A DNA stretch of 64,000 nucleotides from Marinomonas flavescens (GTDB taxonomy: Bacteria > Pseudomonadota > Gammaproteobacteria > Pseudomonadales > Marinomonadaceae), in NCBI RefSeq assembly GCF_004352835.1, contig NZ_SJSB01000001.1:310001-374000 (forward strand), read 5' to 3'. The first letter of the stretch is position 1. Every line of letters starts with the position of its first letter. The position numbers were made by a program, and so were the translations under genes. Below, one piece after another: positions 19,670 to 27,774 of this stretch. The notes below the pieces were generated by a model. The model made no database searches. It was not told where the DNA came from and saw only the letters and a list, made by a program, of their open reading frames with translations.

Positions 19670-19769
19670 TTCTAACGCCCTGTTAACAGGCAAAAAATTG
19701 TTGGCTAAAATTAGCGACGAAGGAGCAAAAGCCAACTGTTTTTTGTCCTTGTTTAACAGCTTGTTATGT
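19670..19769 (-). other. integron attC recombination site
   Basis: 100-bp imperfect palindrome between two leftward genes. On the minus strand the cores are ACATAAC (19769-19763) and GTTAGAA (19676-19670), matching RYYYAAC and GTTRRRY. Inner arms pair well: AGCCAAC with GTTGGCT, GTTTTTTG with CAAAAAAT, CTGTTAAA with TTAACAGG. The loop holds about 23 bases. It starts over the stop codon of gene A, as cassette attC sites commonly do. Confidence 0.85.
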
Positions 19770-20288
19770 GCGAATTTCAACCTGTTCAATAGTGTTTTCG
19801 ACGATGCTACAAAATTTAGATAAAGAATTTGGCGTAAGCCTTATTCTTCTACCGCCAACCAAAGCATCGCTGCACTTTAAGGTTTCTAACGCTTTCTCAA
19901 CCTTAGCAATATCAACGGAATCTACTAAGCCACCATACCCATGAACTAATGCATTTCTTAATTGATAGATTTGATGGAACTCACCCCAGGTATTAATTTT
20001 ACCAAAATCAACTCCTTTTGAGCGGGTAATAAAAGTTTTTAACCGAGATAATCCATTGCCTTTTAAGTCATCTATTTTAAAAGAAACATCAGCTTCTGCT
20101 TTTTGCGCTATTTCGTATAAATGCGCTTCTACTAGGGAACATAAACCAATTACCAATAAATTAGTTCTGTTACTTAGTGCTAATGAGAAATGTGTGAGGT
20201 TACCTTCTTTACAGCCGTTCTCATAATCAGTTGATAGCGCATCAATCTCTCTTCTATATGATGCAAGTTCATGGCAGTAGATATTCAT
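19764..20288 (-). CDS. HEPN-like cassette protein A
   Basis: A 174-residue helical protein. LLVIGLCSLVEAHLYEIAQ, GNGLSRLKTFI and IYQLRNALVHGYGG suggest a HEPN domain; Arg111 and His116 give the R-X4-H motif. The expected activity would be RNA cleavage, either as a toxin or in phage defence, but no nucleotidyltransferase (MNT) antitoxin partner is next to it. I start at ATG 20288, with AAGGAG 4 bases upstream; the ATG at 20306 lies inside the recombination core. Its stop codon is in the attC. Sequence similarity to protein B is low, so they are not a recent duplication. Confidence 0.7.
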   Translation of the reverse strand: MNIYCHELASYRREIDALSTDYENGCKEGNLTHFSLALSNRTNLLVIGLCSLVEAHLYEIAQKAEADVSFKIDDLKGNGLSRLKTFITRSKGVDFGKINTWGEFHQIYQLRNALVHGYGGLVDSVDIAKVEKALETLKCSDALVGGRRIRLTPNSLSKFCSIVENTIEQVEIRT

Positions 20289-20302
20289 CAAACTCCTTAA
20301 GC

Positions 20303-20442
20303 ACATAACAGCTTAATAGTGCGCATGCGCGTTTACACATTTTCAAACTTATTCAAATATCCCTATAACTCACTGAATTATAATCAGTTTATAAACATAT
20401 TCACAAAACCAAAAACTGGCTAAACGAGCGTGCGTGTTATCC
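20303..20442 (-). other. possible attC upstream of cassette A
   Basis: On the plus strand ACATAAC (20303) and GTTATCC (20436) face each other, and GCGCATGCGCGTTTA pairs with TAAACGAGCGTGCG with about 12 of 15 matches; inner AAAAACTGG can pair weakly with CACATTTTC. The length, 140 bp, is at the top of the attC range and one arm has a 10-base bulge. On the minus strand it would end in core GTTATGT right before gene A. Confidence 0.4.
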
Positions 20443-21359
20443 CTTTTATCCCCAGCCTCTTATCTCAGCACTGTGAATACTTAATCATTGATCTTAAGGC
20501 GATTTTTTATTTTATGCCAGTGTAAACGGTCAAAATATAGTCATTTAAAATGGCTAAATGAGCAAGTAATAGGCTGGTTTAAAAATAACCTTTCTACTTA
20601 TTAATTTTTTCTATCATGAATTGACTGATTAAATTTAGGCTATTAGAGTCCGGTTTTTGCATTGAGATAGCGATCAGGGAGGCAAGGCGAGTGCCTAGAA
20701 CAAGGTCAAGCGGCGTTTTCGATGAGGTAGGCGGCAGTTTCGAAGAGAAACACCGATTGAGCTGGTGATGGTCGAGTGGTGAGATGAAAGTCAGGTCAAA
20801 GCCCTTTTTGAAGCTGTGTTTCTGGTTAGAATAAGGTTTGTAGGGCAAAAAGGGGTTCGACCCTTGGCAGTACATAACATCACCGATTATTTCGACTTTA
20901 ACCGATGATTGGCTTTAGATAATCTCTAGTGATTGGCTGCTCTTTTTTAGGTATTCCAACCCACAAGTTCTAGTGCCAGTGCACCCCATCCTAGCCTTCT
21001 TGGAAGAAAAAAGGGGAAGGGACAAGTCATCGTGTCCATTCCAATCTGTGGCAAACCTAAACCGTTGATGACTCCAAAGGCTTTGCGAAAGGTTTTCACT
21101 GATTTTGCTTTGTAAATCCATCATCGCAATTTCTATCTTGGAGATTAGTTTATAACGTTGTGGGTTATAACTGTCTTCATGCGTTTAAGTTTGATTAGTT
21201 TTTTTTACTTTTGATTAACCTCAATGCCTTCTCAACACCCTTTAAATACATTCCTTAAAAATAAAAATGACAAAATACTGACAAACTGTCATTTAAATGT
21301 CACTTCGTAAGTTTATTGTGATGATTCTTTATGTCTACGATAATTCAAAGGTATCTCCA
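20443..21359. other. 917 bases without a recognised gene
   Basis: Short frames exist (for example 20594-20875 and 20915-21124, minus) but they have no recognisable family, poor starts and odd composition, so I do not call them. No integrase fragment, and no attI site, was recognised. The last 100 bases are AT-rich and should hold the promoter of the beta-helix gene. Confidence 0.4.
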
Positions 21360-22775
21360 ATGTTCATGCTACAAAGTACTCACATGTTGAAAGCGCTTAC
21401 TCTGTCTATCGGTGCTGCTTTGCTGACAACTACGGCTTACGCTGCACCGATTCAGGTGATTAACGGTAAAGACAGTGGCGAAGGGTCAATGCGTGCGGCA
21501 CTGGAGGCCGTCGCCTCAGGTAAAGCAAATAATATCATCGTGATGACTAAGGAAGAGATCGAGATTAATTCAACTCTTGTCTATAACGGTCAAGCCCCAA
21601 TCTCTATTTACGGTAGCGGACAGACGATTGAAACTGACAAAAATATTAACCTGCTGTCTATCACGGAAGGTGCTGATGTCAATATCAGTGGATTGAAATT
21701 CGAAGGCCCAGGTGGTTTTAGCATTGAAAACCGTGGCGACCTTGATGGTGAAGCTGGTAAAGGTATCTTCGTAAACGTTCGAAACGATCAAACTGGCACT
21801 CTGACAGTAACGCTAAATGATGTTGAGGTAAGCGGTGTTGCGGGTCACGGTATCCACGTGTCTGATTGTGATATCGCCGAGAACTGTGGTGCTGGCGCTG
21901 GCGGCGAAGGCGGTGGTTCACCAGCTTCGATCGCGGTGAATGCATACAATGTTCATGTTCACGACATTGGTTATGGCCGAGTCGATGGCGATGGTCTACG
22001 TGTAGACGAGCGTAATGCAGGCGATATCCACTTCACTGCACATCAATCTAGGTTCGTTAAAGTAGGTGCGGATGGTGTTGAGCTTGATGAAGGGCAAGAC
22101 GGTAGTGTCATTGTTAACGTCAGCAACGTCGACTTTTCTAATAATGGCGGATACTGCCAGAAAGACCTATTAGAAAACTTACTACCATCACCGACCGAAG
22201 CTGAATTTAAGCAAGGTGTAATGATGGCCAGCAATGTGCCTGTAGCCATTACGGGTTCTCCTGATGACAAATGTTTTGAGCGTGAAGTAGAGCTATACAA
22301 AGACGGTTCTGTAGAAGCCTATGAGTTCGGTATCGACTTCGATGATGGCTTTGATATTGATGAAGCTGGAAATGGTGGTATTCAAGCGGTGATCTACGCT
22401 TCCACTATTCGCAACAATTTGGATGAAGGTCTGGATTTTGATGAAGAAGGTGACGGCAGCATCGATATCACTATTGTAGGAACTGACGCAAGCGGCAATA
22501 CCGATGATGGCTTTAAAGTAACGGAAGAAAACAACGGCAATCTAAACGCTCTGATTTCTTCTGTTAACTCTAAAAAGAACCACGGTAAAGGTATTACTTT
22601 GGAATCAAAAGATGACGGTATGGTCACCGCATTAATTGAAAATAGTGAAACGGAAGGAAACGACACTGGTAAAAAATCTGGGCTTAAGGTCAAAGGTCAA
22701 GGTGTCATCACGTTGAAAGGCTCTGAAATCAAAGACGGCTTCAAAGCGAAAAATGCAGAGATAGTCCAGCGCTAA
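21360..22775 (+). CDS. secreted parallel beta-helix protein
   Basis: A 471-residue exported protein. Signal peptide about residues 1-28 (MLKALTLSIGAALLTTTAYA-AP). The mature chain is made of repeating short strands rich in Asn, Asp, Gly and Val: LSITEGADVNISGLKF, GTLTVTLNDVEVSG, GSVIVNVSNVDFSNNGG, GSIDITIVGTDASGN, GMVTALIENSETEGN, typical of right-handed parallel beta-helices (pectate-lyase-like fold). Four cysteines lie in the middle. No catalytic motif was recognised; roles could be polysaccharide binding or degradation, or surface structure. Start ATG 21360 is preceded by AAGG. Very acidic, suited to the outside of a marine cell. Confidence 0.7.
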   Translation: MFMLQSTHMLKALTLSIGAALLTTTAYAAPIQVINGKDSGEGSMRAALEAVASGKANNIIVMTKEEIEINSTLVYNGQAPISIYGSGQTIETDKNINLLSITEGADVNISGLKFEGPGGFSIENRGDLDGEAGKGIFVNVRNDQTGTLTVTLNDVEVSGVAGHGIHVSDCDIAENCGAGAGGEGGGSPASIAVNAYNVHVHDIGYGRVDGDGLRVDERNAGDIHFTAHQSRFVKVGADGVELDEGQDGSVIVNVSNVDFSNNGGYCQKDLLENLLPSPTEAEFKQGVMMASNVPVAITGSPDDKCFEREVELYKDGSVEAYEFGIDFDDGFDIDEAGNGGIQAVIYASTIRNNLDEGLDFDEEGDGSIDITIVGTDASGNTDDGFKVTEENNGNLNALISSVNSKKNHGKGITLESKDDGMVTALIENSETEGNDTGKKSGLKVKGQGVITLKGSEIKDGFKAKNAEIVQR

Positions 22776-22832
22776 ACGGCATAGCTTAAAATTCTGTTCG
22801 CTTAAGGGCCGAATTTAATTAAGTCGCCACAG

Positions 22833-22866
22833 AAATCCGATTAAGCTTTCTTAATCGGATTTTTTG
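22833..22866 (+). terminator. terminator after beta-helix gene
   Basis: Stem AAATCCGATTAAG / CTTAATCGGATTT with a short loop and a T6 tail. Confidence 0.9.
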
Positions 22867-23018
22867 TATCTATCAACCGTTAATTCTCAGAATTAATGAG
22901 CTTCATTTGTTCTCAAGCCACTCGGCTTTCACCCAGAATATGCTGCTGAATGGATGAATACACGTTAACCCTTTTTCTAGAAACTAGCGCCAGACGGTAA
23001 CACTCACCGAATAATTAC

Positions 23019-23040
23019 TTTGGCGTTATTCATGAGAGCT
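23019..23040. repeat. half copy of the palindromic repeat
   Basis: GGCGTTATTCATGAGAGC is the arm of the 69-bp element with one change; the other arm is decayed (GGTGAGTGTTACC on the reverse strand nearby). Confidence 0.65.
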
Positions 23041-23067
23041 TATGGTCGTTAAATTTTATTAGCCGAC

Positions 23068-23694
23068 TCAATGGTAATCTTCGCTGGCGACTTCTCCCCA
23101 GAGGCTTTCGATCTTGTTGTCGCGGCCACAGCTGCTGCGGTAGAAGCGGTAGCGGTATGAGTTCTTTTTGTAGTAATCCTGATGGTAATCTTCCGCTAAG
23201 TAGAAGGTTTTGGCAGGTAGGATTTCGGTGACTATTTTGGCGCTAAAGGGTTTGTTTTCTTCTACTTTTGCTAATGAAGCATCGAAGACGGCTTTTTGTT
23301 TTTCGTTTTGATAAAACATGGCGGTTTTGTATGGAGCACCTTTGTCACAAAATTGGCCGTTTGGGTCGGTTGGGTCGATGGTTTTCCAATAGTAGTCTGA
23401 TAAGGCCGCTAGGGAGGTTTTTGTGTCGTCGTATTTGATTATAACGGCTTCAAAGTGACCTGTGTGTTTGCCTGATACTTGACCGTAAGTTGGGTTTTTG
23501 GTGTGGCCGCCAATATAGCCGGACTCTACGTCTAAGACGCCTGGTACTTTTTCAAAGTCAGATTCGACACACCAAAAACAGCCACCGGCAACTATCATGC
23601 TTTGTGTTTCTGCTTTCGCGGCGCTCATATAAAAAGTGATGCCGGCGAGTACGCCGAGCCCGATCGTTGTTTTTAGTCGTTTTGTTATTGGCAT
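23068..23694 (-). CDS. msrA: peptide-methionine (S)-S-oxide reductase, exported
   Basis: Reduces methionine-S-sulfoxide in proteins. A signal peptide (about residues 1-28, ending AAKA-E) puts this 208-residue enzyme in the periplasm, unlike the usual cytoplasmic MsrA. The catalytic motif GGCFWC has Cys39 as the attacking cysteine; GYIGG, YGQVSGKHTGHFEAV and the later YHQDYYKKN are conserved. A resolving cysteine may be in SSCGRD near the C-terminus. It is monocistronic, flanked by repeats on both sides. A role in repairing envelope proteins after oxidation is inferred. Confidence 0.93.
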   Translation of the reverse strand: MPITKRLKTTIGLGVLAGITFYMSAAKAETQSMIVAGGCFWCVESDFEKVPGVLDVESGYIGGHTKNPTYGQVSGKHTGHFEAVIIKYDDTKTSLAALSDYYWKTIDPTDPNGQFCDKGAPYKTAMFYQNEKQKAVFDASLAKVEENKPFSAKIVTEILPAKTFYLAEDYHQDYYKKNSYRYRFYRSSCGRDNKIESLWGEVASEDYH

Positions 23695-23846
23695 AATGAA
23701 GGCCTTGTTTGTCTTAAGTTAATACTCTGACGTAGGTGAGGGCGTGTTTATTACAGTTAAGGTCAGATAAAAATTTCCGCAAGTTGATTTTATTCGCTTA
23801 TTGTTTTCGAAGGTTCATTGTTTTCGAAGGTTCGTTGATTGCGACC

Positions 23847-23913
23847 GTTCTCATGAACAGCACTTCCGCTCCCGTGGAATCGAGAAGAATCGCTTTGGCG
23901 TTATCGTGAGAGT
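23847..23913. repeat. diverged copy of the palindromic repeat
   Basis: GTTCTCATGAACAGCAC with TTCCGCTCCC, GAGAAGAATCGCTTTGGCG and TTATCGTGAGAG follow the 69-bp element from end to end with scattered changes. The gap 23695-24040 holds nothing else I recognise. Confidence 0.7.
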
Positions 23914-24040
23914 TTATAGCTGGCGTGGCGCACAGCCTAGTCCCCTAAATCTGCTACACCGGCCGAGTATGAAATGCCTGTTCTGCGATAGCTTCTCTAT
24001 TGCTATACTTGGAAAAGTTTATTAATAAGGGTCGAATGAA

Positions 24041-24442
24041 ATGGATGTTGATGTGCTAGAGCAAGCTCCTCTCCCTGAAGAGTATTGTCAGTTGCGCGTT
24101 GCAGCTGGGCTATCAGAAAAGTCGTTGGCTGCGGCTGAGATAGGCTTAGAAAATGGGCTGTATTCTCTTTGTATTCGTGATCAAGGCATGCTGATAGGTA
24201 TGGGGCGAGTGATTGGTGATGGCGCCTGTTTCTTTCAAGTGGTGGATATCGCTGTGGACCCTGGTTATCAAGGGTGTGGTTTGGGTAAGTTGATTATGGA
24301 GCGTATTGACGGCTATTTGCAGTCTGTTGCGCAAAAAGGCTCCTATGTTTCCTTGATCGGCGACAAGCCGGGCTTTTATGAAAAGCTGGGATATCAGCAC
24401 ACCGCGCCTGCTGGTTATGGCATGTACAAAAAGCTAGCTTGA
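24041..24442 (+). CDS. GNAT family N-acetyltransferase
   Basis: A 133-residue acetyltransferase. Motif A, which binds the acetyl-CoA pyrophosphate, is VVDIAVDPGYQGCGLGKLIM with the Q-x-x-G-x-G signature; motif B ends in PGFYEKLGY. It is like the small, single-domain GNATs annotated as acetyltransferases of unknown substrate (protein or small amines). AAGGG lies upstream of the ATG. No partner gene is near. Confidence 0.85.
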   Translation: MDVDVLEQAPLPEEYCQLRVAAGLSEKSLAAAEIGLENGLYSLCIRDQGMLIGMGRVIGDGACFFQVVDIAVDPGYQGCGLGKLIMERIDGYLQSVAQKGSYVSLIGDKPGFYEKLGYQHTAPAGYGMYKKLA

Positions 24443-24847
24443 GCCTACCGCGACAATTATTTATGCCGCTTCGAGTGTTCTCACTCCCGCTGAAGCTCCC
24501 GCCAGTCCTAGTTTGTAGGATTCTCTAATTTAATTAGTAAATGATTCAAACGTGAGCTTGTGTTAAGTCTTTCGCCGAGCCGATATCATAATGGTCAAGT
24601 CACTGAAGCAGTGGCTATTTCACGGTCGTTATGGGTTTGTCGATGTCCCTCTCGCTATTTTATAGTCTGTACAATGCCGCTTCCCCTTTTTCTTTATTGT
24701 CGCGTCCGTTTTTTTAACGCCATTGCGCTAGACGTTAGACATTGCTCATGAGTATGCCAACGGTGCTGTGCCAGATTCGCCGGTTAAGCAGATCTTTGTT
24801 CGCGCTCCTGAAAATCTCATTCTTGAAATACAAGGAATCCCTAAATA
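24443..24847. other. 405-base gap, nothing recognised
   Basis: No gene, repeat or clear hairpin terminator seen. The last part should hold the promoter of the oxygenase gene. Confidence 0.4.
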
Positions 24848-25621
24848 ATGAACCAAATTAATTCAGAACACTTCTTCGTTGCCGCCTATGAATCAGGCAG
24901 TATTTCAAATCGCTTGCCACTTTGGGGAAGTGTAAACGACAACCCTTTGTCATTGTCGAATTCATCCCCAAAAAGCATTGAACGGAAAGAGATTGCAGGC
25001 GTTCCAGGGGCTTTTCAATTATTAAATGTGTTTTCCCAAGAAGAGTGTGATTCTTTTATTCAGGCGGCAGAAACCATGGGCTACACAGAAGATGCTGCTG
25101 TGTCTCTTGGTCGTAATGTTCGTCATAATATGAACCTGAATTGGATCATAGATGATGCAACAGAGCGTGCTGTCTGGCAGCGTATCTCTTCTTTTTTCGC
25201 GAAAGAAACTACCCAGTTGCAAAGAGAAGTCTTGGGGCTGAATCAGCGCTGCCGTTTTTATCGTTACCAATCTGGTGATTTTTTTAGTACTCATACAGAT
25301 GGCGCTTGGCCTGGTAGTCGGATTATTAATGGTAAGCCAGTGGTAGATTCCTTTGGCGATCGTTATAGCTTATATACCTGTTTGATTTTCTTGAGTGAGA
25401 ATTTCGAGGGCGGAGAAACACAGTTTTTGGTGGATAAAAGCAACCCTGATTTGCCCGCGAGAAAGTTGAAAAACGCTCAAGAAGTCAATGTTCGTACCCC
25501 TGTTGGTGGCTTGCTTTTCTTCCCCCATGGTAGTCATCCATTGCATTGTTTGCATGGCTCTACTGTCATTACGGAAGGGGTAAAATACATTATTCGCAGT
25601 GATGTGCTGTTTGCTCTGTAA
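24848..25621 (+). CDS. 2-oxoglutarate/Fe(II)-dependent dioxygenase, prolyl-4-hydroxylase type
   Basis: A 257-residue oxygenase with the double-stranded beta-helix of the P4Hc group. Iron ligands are His149 and Asp151 (FFSTHTDG) and a distal His, probably His236 (LHGS); Lys246 in GVKYIIRSDVLF would bind 2-oxoglutarate. FRYQSGDFF-like YRYQSGDFF and YTCLIFLSENFEGGETQF are also typical. The substrate cannot be told; bacterial members hydroxylate proline in proteins or small molecules. It is followed by a TetR gene in the same direction 170 bases on. Confidence 0.85.
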   Translation: MNQINSEHFFVAAYESGSISNRLPLWGSVNDNPLSLSNSSPKSIERKEIAGVPGAFQLLNVFSQEECDSFIQAAETMGYTEDAAVSLGRNVRHNMNLNWIIDDATERAVWQRISSFFAKETTQLQREVLGLNQRCRFYRYQSGDFFSTHTDGAWPGSRIINGKPVVDSFGDRYSLYTCLIFLSENFEGGETQFLVDKSNPDLPARKLKNAQEVNVRTPVGGLLFFPHGSHPLHCLHGSTVITEGVKYIIRSDVLFAL

Positions 25622-25693
25622 TCCAGAGAAAATCACCGTTAGGGCCAGTTAATGGCTATTTTCTGGAGCCTTACTCCGATCGCTTAAGACAAA

Positions 25694-25737
25694 GTGAAAA
25701 CGAAAGTGAAAACGAAAGTGAAAACGAAAGTGAAACA
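25694..25737. repeat. tandem 12-bp repeat GTGAAAACGAAA
   Basis: Three perfect copies (25694, 25706, 25718) and a partial fourth that merges with the inverted repeat GTGAAACATT. It lies just before the tetR gene. Confidence 0.85.
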
Positions 25738-25767
25738 TTTCTGAATCAATGGGTTAGAATGTTTCAC
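25730..25767. promoter_or_regulatory. candidate TetR operator
   Basis: GTGAAACATT (25730-25739) and AATGTTTCAC (25758-25767) are perfect 10-bp inverted arms, 18 bases apart, directly upstream of the preferred tetR start. Long palindromes of this kind in front of a TetR gene usually bind the regulator itself. Confidence 0.5.
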
Positions 25768-25794
25768 AAGATCAAGAGTGATGAGGAGAAGGGC

Positions 25795-26394
25795 GTGGCC
25801 CGAGGAAGACCCAGTAAAAAGGGCGAGATTGTCAGTGCGGCGGCGGGGCTGTTTACCAAAAAAGGCTATCAAGGCACGAGTATCGATCAAGTGGTGATCA
25901 CGGCGGCGGTGTCTAAGCCCACGGTCTACAGTAATTTTCCCACGAAGTTGGTGTTGTGGGAGTCTGTGCTTGAGTACTTTATTGAGCAAGCAGACACTGA
26001 GATGACGCAAGTTCTAGCGGATCAACAGCAAGCTCGGTCAGCAGTGAACCATAAGGCTATAGTGAATCATCAGGCTTTTTTAGTCGGTTGGATTGCCTTG
26101 TGGAAAGCGTGGTCGAGTCGTTCTGAACGTTTGGCTGTGTATCGTATTTTACTGGGTGAGCAGCATAAAATGGCCGCGTCTACCGTGGCGTTGTTTGCTC
26201 AGTTTGAAGCGGTTTTAGAGCGAGTATTACTCGCTTGGTTAGAAATACATCAGGTGTCTTCTGAGTACTTTTTCGCGCTGAAAGCAATCAGTAAAGAAGC
26301 GGTGTTAATGCCCAGTTTGCTGAATCAAACAAGCTTGCCTGTCGAAGCATTAGAGCGCCAGTTAGCGGTGATTATTGATAAAAAAGCCGAGTAA
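25795..26394 (+). CDS. TetR family transcriptional regulator
   Basis: A 199-residue regulator. The N-terminal helix-turn-helix is complete: RGRPSKKGEIVSAAAGLFTKKGYQGTSIDQVVITAAVSKPTVYSNFPTK matches the TetR pattern of an entry helix, the G-x-x-x-T-S hinge and the recognition helix ending in YSNF. The C-terminal ligand domain is not assignable. I use GTG 25795 with AGGAGAAGG 4-5 bases upstream; the in-frame ATG at 25759 has no ribosome site and lies in the palindrome. The regulated gene may be tetR itself or the neighbouring oxygenase; the convergent MFS exporter is less likely because it does not share the region. Confidence 0.88.
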   Translation: MARGRPSKKGEIVSAAAGLFTKKGYQGTSIDQVVITAAVSKPTVYSNFPTKLVLWESVLEYFIEQADTEMTQVLADQQQARSAVNHKAIVNHQAFLVGWIALWKAWSSRSERLAVYRILLGEQHKMAASTVALFAQFEAVLERVLLAWLEIHQVSSEYFFALKAISKEAVLMPSLLNQTSLPVEALERQLAVIIDKKAE

Positions 26395-26410
26395 CACGAC
26401 TCGGCTTTTT
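26381..26410 (+). terminator. terminator overlapping the tetR stop
   Basis: AAAAAGCCGAGT-AACACG-ACTCGGCTTTTT; the tetR stop codon lies in the loop. Confidence 0.9.
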
Positions 26411-26526
26411 GCTTTTTATGGTGGCTGTCTATAGATCACATTCCATTTATAAATAGCTATGTATAAATAGCCATTTATAAACAACGGCTAATAGGCTCAC
26501 TAATAGATAGAAGCCTATTAGTGAGT

Positions 26527-27774
26527 TTAAACAGACTCAGCCTCACTAAGCTCTTCTTCCGTTTCTTCTATTCTGCCTTTCTCAGCCCAATACATGATCC
26601 CCAAGGCGATGGCTCCAAATAGGGTAAAACCACTGGCGATGGGAATAAGGCTGTTGTCGTACATCTGGCCAATAATAGTGCCTATGATCATCGACATGAT
26701 TGAAGACACTGAGCCGATCACGGCAGAGGCGATACCTGCTACGTGCCCCATGGGTTCCATGGCCAAGGCATTGATGTTGCCAAACAATAAACCAAAGCAG
26801 AAGAAAAATACCGCCGCATAGATTAAGAACATCCACAGGGTAATAGTGACAAAGGCGTGCAAGAGGAGAAACAGGGCGGATGCGATGACCACGCTGTAGA
26901 TGCCCCGAAAAGCAATGTGTTTTGCGCCATGTTTTTCGACGATACGAGAGTTGATCAAGGATGAAATTCCCAGTACCACGGCCAGTAAGCCAAAGTAGAG
27001 AGAAAACAGGGTGCCGGTTTTAAACTGTACTTGGAAGATCTGCTGAGCGGAGTTTAAATAGCCGATGAAGCTACCAAAAAATAGTCCCATACAGATTGTG
27101 TAGCTTGCGGTAATGCGGTTGGTCAGTACTTCTTTGAAACCTTCGTAAAAGCCTTTTTGAGTGAAAGGAATACGGTTTTCTTTGGGTAAGGTTTCTTTTA
27201 ATCGGAACAGAATCCAAACGATTAAAATGACGGCATACACCAAGTACATTTCAAAAATACCACGCCAATCATCGAGCAATAAAATGGCTTGGCCTAGTGT
27301 TGGTGCAATGGCGGGAACCAACATAAAAATCATCATCACCAATGACATAATGCGTGCCATTTGCGAGCCGTGGTACAAATCTCGTACGAGAGAAATGGCG
27401 GAAATATAAGGTCCTGCAACGCCGAGCCCTTGAATAAAACGACCAACCATGAGCGTTTCCAAGCTGGTTGCTTGATAACAAATAACCGTGCCAATCAAAT
27501 AGATGGCAAAGCCACCAAAGAGCACCGGACGACGTCCTAGTGAATCCGACAGTGGACCACAGATAAGCTGGCCAATCGCCATGCCTAAAAACAGCATACT
27601 AATCAGCAGTTGAGGTTGGTTGGCTGACACGGCGTTAAGGTCTTTGCCGATAATGCCAAGGGCCGGTAGTAGGGCATCAATTGAGATGGCAACAATCGAC
27701 ATGAGCAGCGCAACCAGAATAGTAAATTCTTTCGATGACATGCCTGACGTCGTACTGTTTTGATGATTTTCCAT
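26527..27774 (-). CDS. Bcr/CflA-type multidrug MFS exporter
   Basis: A 415-residue transporter with 12 predicted membrane helices. Signs of the Bcr/CflA branch (DHA1): ISIDALLPALGIIGKDL in helix 1, QLICGPLSDSLGRRPVLFGG between helices 2 and 3 (MFS motif A), and RFIQGLGVAGPYISAISLVRDLY in helix 4 to 5. It would expel drugs or small metabolites such as cysteine or bicyclomycin by proton antiport. I start at ATG 27774 (MENHQNSTT); the longer frame to 27852 needs a TTG and adds a segment unlike the family. It is convergent with tetR. Confidence 0.88.
   Translation of the reverse strand: MENHQNSTTSGMSSKEFTILVALLMSIVAISIDALLPALGIIGKDLNAVSANQPQLLISMLFLGMAIGQLICGPLSDSLGRRPVLFGGFAIYLIGTVICYQATSLETLMVGRFIQGLGVAGPYISAISLVRDLYHGSQMARIMSLVMMIFMLVPAIAPTLGQAILLLDDWRGIFEMYLVYAVILIVWILFRLKETLPKENRIPFTQKGFYEGFKEVLTNRITASYTICMGLFFGSFIGYLNSAQQIFQVQFKTGTLFSLYFGLLAVVLGISSLINSRIVEKHGAKHIAFRGIYSVVIASALFLLLHAFVTITLWMFLIYAAVFFFCFGLLFGNINALAMEPMGHVAGIASAVIGSVSSIMSMIIGTIIGQMYDNSLIPIASGFTLFGAIALGIMYWAEKGRIEETEEELSEAESV

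Noticed and set aside
20594-20875. 93-codon minus-strand frame that could be another cassette gene
   Set aside because: No recognisable family, no ribosome site, and about 150 bases from the nearest attC-like end; too weak to call.
20915-21124. 69-codon minus-strand frame in the same gap
   Set aside because: No family, low-quality composition, no ribosome site.
24560-24751. 63-codon plus-strand frame before the dioxygenase gene
   Set aside because: No ribosome site, no family, unusual residue content (many Cys, Arg, Ser) compared with real neighbours.
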